64,000 bases of DNA from contig CBFIHP010000006.1 of the NCBI GenBank assembly GCA_965662355.1, positions 62,001 through 126,000 of the forward strand, read 5' to 3'. Shown one piece after another: positions 44,581 to 54,497 of this stretch; within the stretch, counting starts at the first letter, position 1, and the number at the start of each line of letters is the position of its first letter. A model generated the notes under the pieces. It saw nothing but the letters and a program-made list of their open reading frames with translations. It was not told the DNA's origin and made no database searches. A program made the translations under genes and the position numbers. Source of the stretch: GCA-2683825 sp965662355. GTDB lineage: Bacteria; Planctomycetota; UBA1135; GCA-002686595.

Positions 44581-46521
44581 TCAGTCACCTGCATTCACGG
44601 CAAAGTGCACGATACGCGCCGCGTGGCCATCGCTACGTTCGTTGCGCTCTTTCGAAATGCCGAGCGAGAGCCTGTGCTCCCCGGCTTCAAGATCGGCGGC
44701 GAGCACGTACAGCCAGGGCAGGTGCAAGCCGGCGCTCCAGCGCGTGTAGAGGTCCAGCGAGCCGAACTCCTTGCCATCGAGCGTGTATTCGATCATCCCC
44801 GCGTCGTGGCCGGCGGCCACGAAGATCCCGACCGCCGTGCCGTGGAAGGGGAGTTCGAGCGTGGCCCCCGGGGTCTGCGATACCAGCATCGGTACGTTGA
44901 CGAAACCGGGTCGGGTTCCGGACGCTCGGCTCGGCTTCCATGACGGATCGAGTGTCCAACCCGTGCCCAAATTCGCTTCCGAGAGCGCAACGAGTCGGGC
45001 CCGAAAGTAGCTTTTCGGATCCAGGGCGGGGGGGAGGGTTCTCTCCTCAGATGCTTTGGCCGCGTGCTCAGCGGCATCGAGCAGACGCTCGATGCTGGCC
45101 GTGTACAGGCGCTGCCCAAAGGCCGAGGGATGCAGATCGACGAAGTCACGCTTCCACGAGAACTGGCCGGTGGCGATGCGCTCGGTCACCTCGCGCGCCA
45201 GGTCGATCGACGGGATCCCGTAGTGCTCGGCCACGCGTTCGTGGCGCTCGATCACGAGCGGCGTCTCTCCCGCCTGGATCTGCGCCCGTTTGTCGGGATC
45301 GACGAAGTGCAAGAGTACGATATCGATCTCTGGCGACGTGAGTCGCGCCTGGCGTACCACACCTTCCATTCCACGCAGCATCTCGCGGGCGTCGCGCCCG
45401 TTCGTGGAATCGTTGACCGCGGCCTCGACGAACAGGAGCTCCAGCGCTCCGCGTCCGAAGACATCGCGTTGCAAGCGGAAGGCTCCGGGCGTCGAGCCTG
45501 TCGAGGGGATTCCGGCATCGACGAAATCGAACTCCGTTTGGGGGTAGCGCCGCTGCAGCGCTTCTCCCGTGAGCCGACGCCAACCATCCATCTTCGTGAT
45601 CGAGCCTCCGAGGAATGCGACCCGTGCGCGCCCACCGCGGGCGAAGCGCGCGAGCGAGCGCGACAAACCGCCGCGCAACGTGAAGTAGTCATGGGCCTGT
45701 GGGGTCGAGCGCACACGCCACTCGCGGGTGTGGGACAGGAGAAAGTCGACGATGGGTTTGGGATCCGCGAGGCTGTGGGGGTGATGCCCGACACCCGCTT
45801 TACCGATGTATTCGACGGCACCCCCGAGTTCCGCGTAGCGCTTGCGCAGGACGTGGGCATTCTCCGCAACCGGTACGACCTGGTCGGCTTCGCCGCACAC
45901 GAGCAGCACCGGAATGTCCGCCTCGGCCAGCGGCGCGAGTCGATCCAGCGGATCACCGGCGAACGACACGGATTCGTCTTCGCTGATGCCATGGGCCGCG
46001 AGGCACGCTTGCCAGGATGGCTCGTGTCCCTTCCCCGTGCCCTTGCCACCGGGCCAGCTGCGGATAGCACACACCGGAGCATCGGCGTAGATGGCAGCGA
46101 CCTTGTCCGGGTTCTTCGAGGCCCAGTTGAACACGATCAGGCCGCCGCGACTCATGCCCTCCAGCACAGCGCGCGGAGCGAATCGATGCTCGCGGCTCAG
46201 GAAGGCGTGGAAGGCGTCCCAGTGGCTGACCGCGCGGGGGTTCCCGAAGAGCCCGGCCACGTCCATGTAGGCCAGGTGATAGCCGCGCTCGAGGAGCGCG
46301 AGGTCGGTCTGTGGCTCGTGCCCGAAGAAGCGTGCGCGCCAGATCCAGGGCCGTCCTGGGATTTCCGTGCGCGGTGAGACGACGAGACAGGCGCGCCCTT
46401 CGATCTCGAAGTCGTGCCGTTCGTAACCGTTCCAGGCCGAGCGCTCCCCCGGCCATTCCTGGGCCAGGCAGAGTCTCGGTGCCTGGAAGAGCAGCAGTAC
46501 GAACAGCAGGGACTTGTTCAT
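44581..46521 (-). CDS. Exported fusion: alpha/beta hydrolase + SGNH hydrolase + jelly-roll domain
   Basis: A 646-residue protein with signal peptide (LLFVLLLFQAPRLCLAQ). Residues about 22-270 are an alpha/beta hydrolase: nucleophile elbow EGMSRGG, acid in GEADQVVP, base in GVGHHPHS. Residues about 285-490 are an SGNH hydrolase: GGSITKMDGW (block I Ser), block III Asn in VEAAVNDS and DLHPS (block V Asp and His). The end (about 510-646) is a jelly-roll domain common in carbohydrate esterases (WSAGLHLPWLYVLA). Two esterase active sites in one chain suggest removal of acetyl or other ester groups from a polysaccharide. It lies in the nitrogen-heterocycle island but need not share its pathway. It starts 21 bases after the amidohydrolase gene. 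Confidence 0.88.
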   Translation of the reverse strand: MNKSLLFVLLLFQAPRLCLAQEWPGERSAWNGYERHDFEIEGRACLVVSPRTEIPGRPWIWRARFFGHEPQTDLALLERGYHLAYMDVAGLFGNPRAVSHWDAFHAFLSREHRFAPRAVLEGMSRGGLIVFNWASKNPDKVAAIYADAPVCAIRSWPGGKGTGKGHEPSWQACLAAHGISEDESVSFAGDPLDRLAPLAEADIPVLLVCGEADQVVPVAENAHVLRKRYAELGGAVEYIGKAGVGHHPHSLADPKPIVDFLLSHTREWRVRSTPQAHDYFTLRGGLSRSLARFARGGRARVAFLGGSITKMDGWRRLTGEALQRRYPQTEFDFVDAGIPSTGSTPGAFRLQRDVFGRGALELLFVEAAVNDSTNGRDAREMLRGMEGVVRQARLTSPEIDIVLLHFVDPDKRAQIQAGETPLVIERHERVAEHYGIPSIDLAREVTERIATGQFSWKRDFVDLHPSAFGQRLYTASIERLLDAAEHAAKASEERTLPPALDPKSYFRARLVALSEANLGTGWTLDPSWKPSRASGTRPGFVNVPMLVSQTPGATLELPFHGTAVGIFVAAGHDAGMIEYTLDGKEFGSLDLYTRWSAGLHLPWLYVLAADLEAGEHRLSLGISKERNERSDGHAARIVHFAVNAGD

Positions 46522-46542
46522 GACCGGGAGAGGCGTGCGACT

Positions 46543-47588
46543 CTATGTCGTCGCCATGCGTTTCCAGAGCTCCTTGGCCGCCGACTGGGCCTCGGCGTGG
46601 ATCTCATTGGCATCACCGGAAACGAGTTTTCCATCGCGCGCGACCTCGCGGCCCAGCGTCCGGATCCAGCCGCGACCGACCTCCGCGCGTGCTTTGTTCA
46701 AGCGCGTGAAGAGCCGCTCGCCCGCGTCGAGGCGGGGGATGACGCGCTGCAGGTCGTCGCCCTCGGCACTGGCTTCGCGCAGGAGGGCTTCGACCTCGTC
46801 GCTCATCTCGGAGGGATACCCATCGGTTCCGAGGGCCACGTCGTCGGAGGCGCTGAGGCACTTGGCGTAGCCGACCGCGTTGCCGATGTTCGAGCGCGGG
46901 TTGTGCACGAACCACAGGCCGCGGTCGCGCGCGAGGGCGACCTCGTTCTCGTTCAGGTGGACGCCGTGGGCCAGGATCGATCCGGGCGGGAGTGCATCGA
47001 GATCCAAGAGCCGTTGCAGCGGACCTTCGTAGCCTCGCTTGCGCGCGTCCTCGACATCCGAGCGGTCCTCGGCCATGTGCACGTGCACGAACGTCTCCAG
47101 CTCGCGAGCCATCTGCCCGGCCTCGCGCAGGGTTTCATCCGAAACGCTGAACGAGGCGTGCAACCCGATGACGCCGCGGACGAGCTCGCGTTCGTTCGAC
47201 GTGAGAAAGCGCGCACACTCGGCGAGTCCGCGGCGGGCTTCCTCACGGCCACCGTTGCGTTCGGTGGCCCCGTAGCAGACGACCGCACGCAGACCCAGCT
47301 CCTGGCAGGCATCGGCGATGACATCCAGCGAGCCCTCGATGAAGTTGGGCGATTCGTGATGGTCGATCACGGCCGTCGTGCCGGCCAGGAGCGTCTGTGC
47401 CGCATAGAAACGAGCGGACGCACGCAACGTCGTCTCGTCCAGGGCACGGTCCAGTTGCCACCAGATGCGTTCGAGGATCTCCGGGAAGTTCTGCGGAGCC
47501 GTTTTCGGTGCCGGCATGCCCAGCGGAGCCAGTCCGCTGTAGAGATGGGTGTGGGCATTGACCCAACCCTGCGTCGTGCCGGGCTCCG

Positions 47589-47592
<4 letters not shown>
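46543..47592 (-). CDS. ssnA: SsnA-like amidohydrolase, apparent CTG start
   Basis: A 349-residue metal-dependent amidohydrolase: HTHLYSG (HxH), HASFS, HVHMAEDRSD, HGVHLNENE and LGTDGYPS, the metal-binding order of the cytosine/guanine deaminase branch. The sequence is closest to SsnA, a putative aminohydrolase found with selenium-dependent xanthine dehydrogenases. No ATG, GTG or TTG precedes HTHLYSG in this frame near the conserved part. CTG 47592 overlaps the upstream TGA as CTGA, just as ATGA and GTGA do elsewhere here, with AAGGCGA as possible ribosome site. About 60 residues of N-terminal beta-sandwich found in SsnA are missing. The next ATG would destroy the metal site. Confidence 0.85.
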
Positions 47593-50279
<2,687 letters not shown>

Positions 50280-50313
50280 TCGGGGTGGCCCGTGTCGTAT
50301 CGTTGGAGCGGCG

Positions 50314-52542
50314 ATGAGTGCCAGCGAAACCACGGATCCGGGAAGCTCTCAGGCGGGACCCTACATCGGCTCGCGGGTGCGGCGTCCGGAGGGTCGCGAC
50401 AAGGTGCGCGGCACCGCCCTCTACGTCGCCGACCTCGATTTGCCCGAGGCCTGGTGGGTGGGCGCGGTGCGTGCGCAGGTTGCCCGGGGGACGCTGCTGG
50501 GCTTCGACTTCGATCCCGGGTTCGATTTCGAGCGCGTGCACATCGTCCGTCCCGAGGACATTCCCGGCGAGAACATCGTGGCCTTGATCGTGGATGACCA
50601 ACCGCTCTTGTGTGCGGGGGAAGTCCAGCACGTCGGCGAAGCGCTCCTTCTGGTGGCTGCTCCGGATCGCGAAACCCTCGCACAGGCACTCGCCGCGATC
50701 CGCCCGCGCATCGAGGAGCGCGCCCCCGTCCTCGAGGCCGAAGACGCGACGGAGCTCTTCAAGGAGATCACGATCGAGAAGGGTGATGCCCGGGGCGTCG
50801 TGGCCAGGGCCACGCGTGTGATCGAGGGCACCTATCGAACGGACAGCCAGGAGCAGATGTACATCGAGCCCCAGGGCTTCTGTGCCTTTCCGGCGGACGA
50901 AGAGGGCACGGTTCTGGTTCAGGGATCGATGCAGTGCCCGTACTACGTGCAAAAAGCTCTCCAGCGGGTCTTGGCGCTCGAACCACAACACGCCCGCGTC
51001 GTGCAGACCGTCACGGGCGGCGGCTTCGGCGGCAAGGAGGACTATCCATCGATCATCGCCTGCCACGCGGCTCTCTGCGCGCGCGCGGCGGGCCGGCCCG
51101 TGAAGTTCCTCTTCGATCGCCACGAGGACCTGCGCGTGACACCCAAGCGCCACCCCGCGCGCGTCCATCATCGGACCGCGGTCGACAACGACGGCAAGCT
51201 GCTCGCGATGGAGGTCGACGTGTTGCTGGACGGTGGGGCGTACACGACGCTGTCACCGGTCGTTCTGTCGCGCGCGTGCATCCACGCCGCTGGCGCGTAT
51301 CGCTGTGACAACATTCACATCCGCGGTCGCGTCGTGCGGACGAACCATGTTCCCTATGGAGCCTTCCGTGGCTTCGGTGCACCGCAGGTGTGTTTCGCCG
51401 TCGAGCGTCAGATGGATCGCGTGGCACGCGAGCTCGATCTGCACCCGGCCGAGTTGCGAAAGCGCAACCAGCTGCGCCTGGGCGACGTGACCGCCACGGG
51501 CCAGGTGCTGAAGGAGAGCGTGGGGTCGGTCGAGGTCTTGCGCAAGGCGCTGGACGAGTCAGGTTTCGATCGACATCCGTGGGGGATGCGTACGCCCAAG
51601 GGCCGCGTAGCCCACGGTCAGGGGTTGGCCTTCTTCTATCACGGCTCGGGTTTCACCGGCTCTGGCGAGACGCTTTTGCAGGCCAAGGTGGCGGTCGGAG
51701 TGCTGGAGGACGGTCGCGCGGAGGTGCGCACCTCGTCCACGGAGTTCGGTCAGGGCACGTTGCTCATGTTCCTGTCGATCGCGGCGGATGCCCTGGATGC
51801 GCGCATCGACGAGGTGACGCTGGCGGCGCCGGACACCGCGGCGGTGCCGGACTCGGGACCGACCGTGGCCTCGCGTACGTGCATGGTCGTCGGCGGTTCG
51901 CTGGCGCGCGCGTGTACCGAGTTGCGCGAACGCATCGCGTCCGTGTGCGGCAGCGAGGGGTCCTTTCGCGAGCGTGCGCTGCGCTTCCTGGATGAGGGCG
52001 GCGATCCGCTGGTGCGCGCGACCTACGCGTCGCCCCCCGGGTTGGAATGGGACGATGAGACCTATCGAGGCGATGCGTATCCGGCCTACGGGTGGGCGGC
52101 CGATGTGGCCTCCGTCGAGGTAGATCTCGATACCTTCGAGGTCGAGGTCACGCGCTTTTTGTCCGTGGTCGATGTCGGAAAGGCGATTCAACCCCAGATG
52201 GTCGAGGGGCAGATCGAGGGCGGTAGCCTTCAATCGATCGGCTTCGCGCACCGTGAGGTCGTCGAAACCGAGGACGGCCATTTTCTGCAGGATCGCATGG
52301 CGACCTGCATCATTCCGACCACCCTCGATACGCCGGCCATGGAAGTGCACCTGGTGGAGGAGCCCTTCTCCCACGGACCCAGCGGCGCCAAGGGCGTGGG
52401 GGAGTTGCCGATGGATGGCGGCGCCCCGGCCATTCTCTCGGCCATCGAAGACGCCATCGGTCTGTCCCTGAACCACGTTCCGGCGACGCCCGAGCGAATC
52501 GCCCGGGCCTGGTTGGAAGCGCATCCGGAGGAAGCACTGTGA
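50314..52542 (+). CDS. Molybdenum hydroxylase large subunit (XdhA/CoxL-type)
   Basis: ATG 50314 opens a 742-residue aldehyde oxidase/xanthine dehydrogenase molybdopterin subunit. Motifs: TGGGFGGKEDYPS, FRGFGAPQVCFAVERQMD, TEFGQGTLL and GAKGVGELPMDGGAP with the catalytic Glu. The front (VRRPEGRDKVRGTALYVADL) is the usual start of this domain. Its stop overlaps the next start (GTGA), and the 2Fe-2S and FAD subunits follow, so a complete three-subunit enzyme is encoded. It is not the CO dehydrogenase form, since the AYXCSFR loop is absent. The substrate is probably a purine or other N-heterocycle. Confidence 0.92.
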   Translation: MSASETTDPGSSQAGPYIGSRVRRPEGRDKVRGTALYVADLDLPEAWWVGAVRAQVARGTLLGFDFDPGFDFERVHIVRPEDIPGENIVALIVDDQPLLCAGEVQHVGEALLLVAAPDRETLAQALAAIRPRIEERAPVLEAEDATELFKEITIEKGDARGVVARATRVIEGTYRTDSQEQMYIEPQGFCAFPADEEGTVLVQGSMQCPYYVQKALQRVLALEPQHARVVQTVTGGGFGGKEDYPSIIACHAALCARAAGRPVKFLFDRHEDLRVTPKRHPARVHHRTAVDNDGKLLAMEVDVLLDGGAYTTLSPVVLSRACIHAAGAYRCDNIHIRGRVVRTNHVPYGAFRGFGAPQVCFAVERQMDRVARELDLHPAELRKRNQLRLGDVTATGQVLKESVGSVEVLRKALDESGFDRHPWGMRTPKGRVAHGQGLAFFYHGSGFTGSGETLLQAKVAVGVLEDGRAEVRTSSTEFGQGTLLMFLSIAADALDARIDEVTLAAPDTAAVPDSGPTVASRTCMVVGGSLARACTELRERIASVCGSEGSFRERALRFLDEGGDPLVRATYASPPGLEWDDETYRGDAYPAYGWAADVASVEVDLDTFEVEVTRFLSVVDVGKAIQPQMVEGQIEGGSLQSIGFAHREVVETEDGHFLQDRMATCIIPTTLDTPAMEVHLVEEPFSHGPSGAKGVGELPMDGGAPAILSAIEDAIGLSLNHVPATPERIARAWLEAHPEEAL

Positions 52543-53006
52543 ACGGGCCGATCGAGTTCCGGCTGAACGGCCGCGCCGTGTCCATCGACGCCCACCCGCT
52601 GCGTCGACTGCTCGATTGCGTGCGCGAAGAACTGGGTTCGACGGGCACGAAGGAGGGCTGTGGCGAAGGCGAGTGTGGCGCGTGCACGCTCCTCATCGAC
52701 GGTTGCGCCGTCAATTCGTGCATCGTTCCTGTCGGCCAGGCGGTGGGCTGCGAGGTCACGACGATCGAGGGGACCGGGCACGAAGGCGTGCAGGAATCTT
52801 TCCTGGAGGAAGGCGGAACCCAGTGCGGTATCTGTACGCCGGGTCTGATCCTGATGACGCGCGCCTGGTTGGAGGCTTGCGAGCGCAAGGGCGAGCCCGC
52901 GACGCTAGAGGGTGCGCGCAAGGCCCTGGCAGGCAACCTGTGCCGCTGTACGGGTTACGGCAAGGTGCTGGCGTCGGCCCTGGCAAGCCGGCGGGGAACA
53001 TCATGA
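52539..53006 (+). CDS. 2Fe-2S subunit of a molybdenum hydroxylase
   Basis: A 155-residue subunit with two [2Fe-2S] sites. The plant-type ferredoxin site is CGEGECGACT plus a later Cys in NSCIVPV; the C-terminal helical site is QCGICTPG plus LCRCTGY. The length is usual (about 155-165). GTG start overlapping the stop of the large subunit, and an ATGA overlap with the FAD subunit, show tight coupling. It passes electrons from molybdenum to FAD. Confidence 0.95.
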   Translation: MNGPIEFRLNGRAVSIDAHPLRRLLDCVREELGSTGTKEGCGEGECGACTLLIDGCAVNSCIVPVGQAVGCEVTTIEGTGHEGVQESFLEEGGTQCGICTPGLILMTRAWLEACERKGEPATLEGARKALAGNLCRCTGYGKVLASALASRRGTS

Positions 53007-53863
53007 GCACACGAGCCGATTACGCCTCTGTGCGCACGCTGGAGGAGGCTCTGGAGCTTTTGCAAAGCGCAACCGAGCGTTCGGCCCTGTTGGCCGGCGG
53101 CACGGATCTCATGGTCGAATTCGAAACAGGACGCACGCGTCCGGACCGCGTGATCGATCTGCATCACCTGGACGAGCTGCGTGGCATTGGGGAGGAACCG
53201 GCGGGACTGCGTATCGGGGCATTGACGACGTGTACGGAGTTGCTCGAGTCCCCGCTCGTGTGTGCCTACGCGGACATCCTCGTCGCTGCCGCGGACGAGG
53301 TCGGCGCCGAGCAGATCAAGAACCGCGCGACCCTGGGGGGCAACCTTGGAACCGCCTCACCCGCCGCCGATCTGAACCCCGTGCTGCTCGCGCTGAAGGC
53401 GCGGGTGCGCCTCGCCTCGAGCGCGGGGCGGCGCGAACTGCCGGTCGATCGGTTTCTGTGCGGCTATCGCGAGACGGCACGCCGCTCCGACGAGCTGATC
53501 GAGAGCGTCGTGATACCCCGGCCCTTGGATGGGGAACGACACGGCTTTCGCAAGGTGGGTACGCGACGTGCCCAGTCGATTGCCAAGCTGGTCCTGGCCA
53601 TATCCCTGCGAGTCGTGGAAGGCGAGATTCGCGACGTGCGAGCCGCGGCCGGATCGGTCGCGGCCAAGACCGTGCTCCTGCCGAGCGCCGCCCTCGAGCT
53701 CGAAGGCAAGGCCCCGAACCCCAGCGGGCTACGCGAGTCGTGGCGCCGCGCCGTGAAGCGGGATGTCACGCCGATCGGCGACGTTCGCTCGAGCGCCGAG
53801 TACCGCCGCGAGGTGCTGTTTCGCGTGGGAACGTCGATGCTCATCCAGCTGACTTCGAACTAG
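53003..53863 (+). CDS. FAD-binding subunit of a molybdenum hydroxylase
   Basis: A 286-residue subunit of the CoxM/XdhB type. Visible are LLAGGTDLM (FAD pyrophosphate loop), RVIDLHHLDEL, IKNRATLGGNLGTASPAADL (the second FAD site) and the C-terminal domain with VRAAAGSVAAKTVLL. It closes the three-gene plus operon that begins at 50314. The same product might also serve the divergent Mo enzyme, which has no FAD domain of its own. Confidence 0.95.
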   Translation: MSTRADYASVRTLEEALELLQSATERSALLAGGTDLMVEFETGRTRPDRVIDLHHLDELRGIGEEPAGLRIGALTTCTELLESPLVCAYADILVAAADEVGAEQIKNRATLGGNLGTASPAADLNPVLLALKARVRLASSAGRRELPVDRFLCGYRETARRSDELIESVVIPRPLDGERHGFRKVGTRRAQSIAKLVLAISLRVVEGEIRDVRAAAGSVAAKTVLLPSAALELEGKAPNPSGLRESWRRAVKRDVTPIGDVRSSAEYRREVLFRVGTSMLIQLTSN

Positions 53864-54006
53864 CGCGCTTGCTGCCGTCCGCCAGATTCTCCCCGGGGAT
53901 CGCTTTGCTGGTGCCTCCCAAGTTACGTGTCTGACGCCGGCGGGGACGGCTCCGAACCCTGTTCTCTGGGCCCTGGGGAGATTGGGTTGGGATGATGCGT
54001 AAAAAT

Positions 54007-54033
54007 CCGCACTTTGTGCGGAAATATCCGCAC
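54007..54033. promoter_or_regulatory. Inverted-repeat operator before the BlaI-type repressor
   Basis: CCGCAC, TTT, GTGCGG is a perfect six-pair inverted repeat at 54007-54021, and a further half-site CCGCAC lies at 54028-54033, exactly 21 bases (two helical turns) after the first. The element is 52 bases before the repressor start. BlaI-family repressors bind dyads in their own promoters, so autoregulation is likely, though the sequence differs from the classic TACA dyad. Confidence 0.6.
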
Positions 54034-54084
54034 GCGCTGGCCGATACGGGTCTAGGCTCGCCTCGCCCACCAGGAATTCTGCCC

Positions 54085-54495
54085 ATGCCGACACCCAAGA
54101 AGTCCGATTCCGTTCCTTTGTCACGGACCCTGTCCCGGCGCGAGCGCCAGGCGATGGACGTGATCTACGCTATCAAGCGGGCGACTGCGGCCGAGGTGCA
54201 TGAGCGGCTGCCGGATCCGCCGAGTTACTCGTCGGTGCGCTCGATGCTGCGCTTGCTGGAGGACAAGGGCCTCTTGCGCCACGAGCAGGATGGACCGCGG
54301 TATGTCTATCTGCCGACCGTTCCGCGGGAAGAGGCGCGTCAGTCGGCGTTGCAGCATCTCCTGACGACCTTCTTCGATGGATCCACCGAGGAGGCTGTGG
54401 CGACGCTCTTGGATCTCGATTCGGCGAATATTGAGCCCGATGCCGTGCAGCGCATCGTGGAAATGATCGAGAAAGCTCGCAAGGAGGGGCGTTGA
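54085..54495 (+). CDS. BlaI/MecI-type transcriptional repressor
   Basis: ATG 54085, behind AGGAATT, opens a 136-residue winged-helix repressor. SRRERQAMDVIYAI, TAAEVHERLPDPPSYSSVRSM, LRLLEDKGLLRHEQDGPRYVYLP is the standard BlaI/MecI/CopY helix-turn-helix; the C-terminal half (ALQHLLTTFFDGSTEEAVATLL) is the dimerisation helix region. In the classical system a membrane M56 protease senses an inducer and cuts the repressor. The M56 gene follows at once. The genes regulated beyond this pair are unknown; no beta-lactamase adjoins. Confidence 0.93.
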   Translation: MPTPKKSDSVPLSRTLSRRERQAMDVIYAIKRATAAEVHERLPDPPSYSSVRSMLRLLEDKGLLRHEQDGPRYVYLPTVPREEARQSALQHLLTTFFDGSTEEAVATLLDLDSANIEPDAVQRIVEMIEKARKEGR

Positions 54496-54497
54496 TC

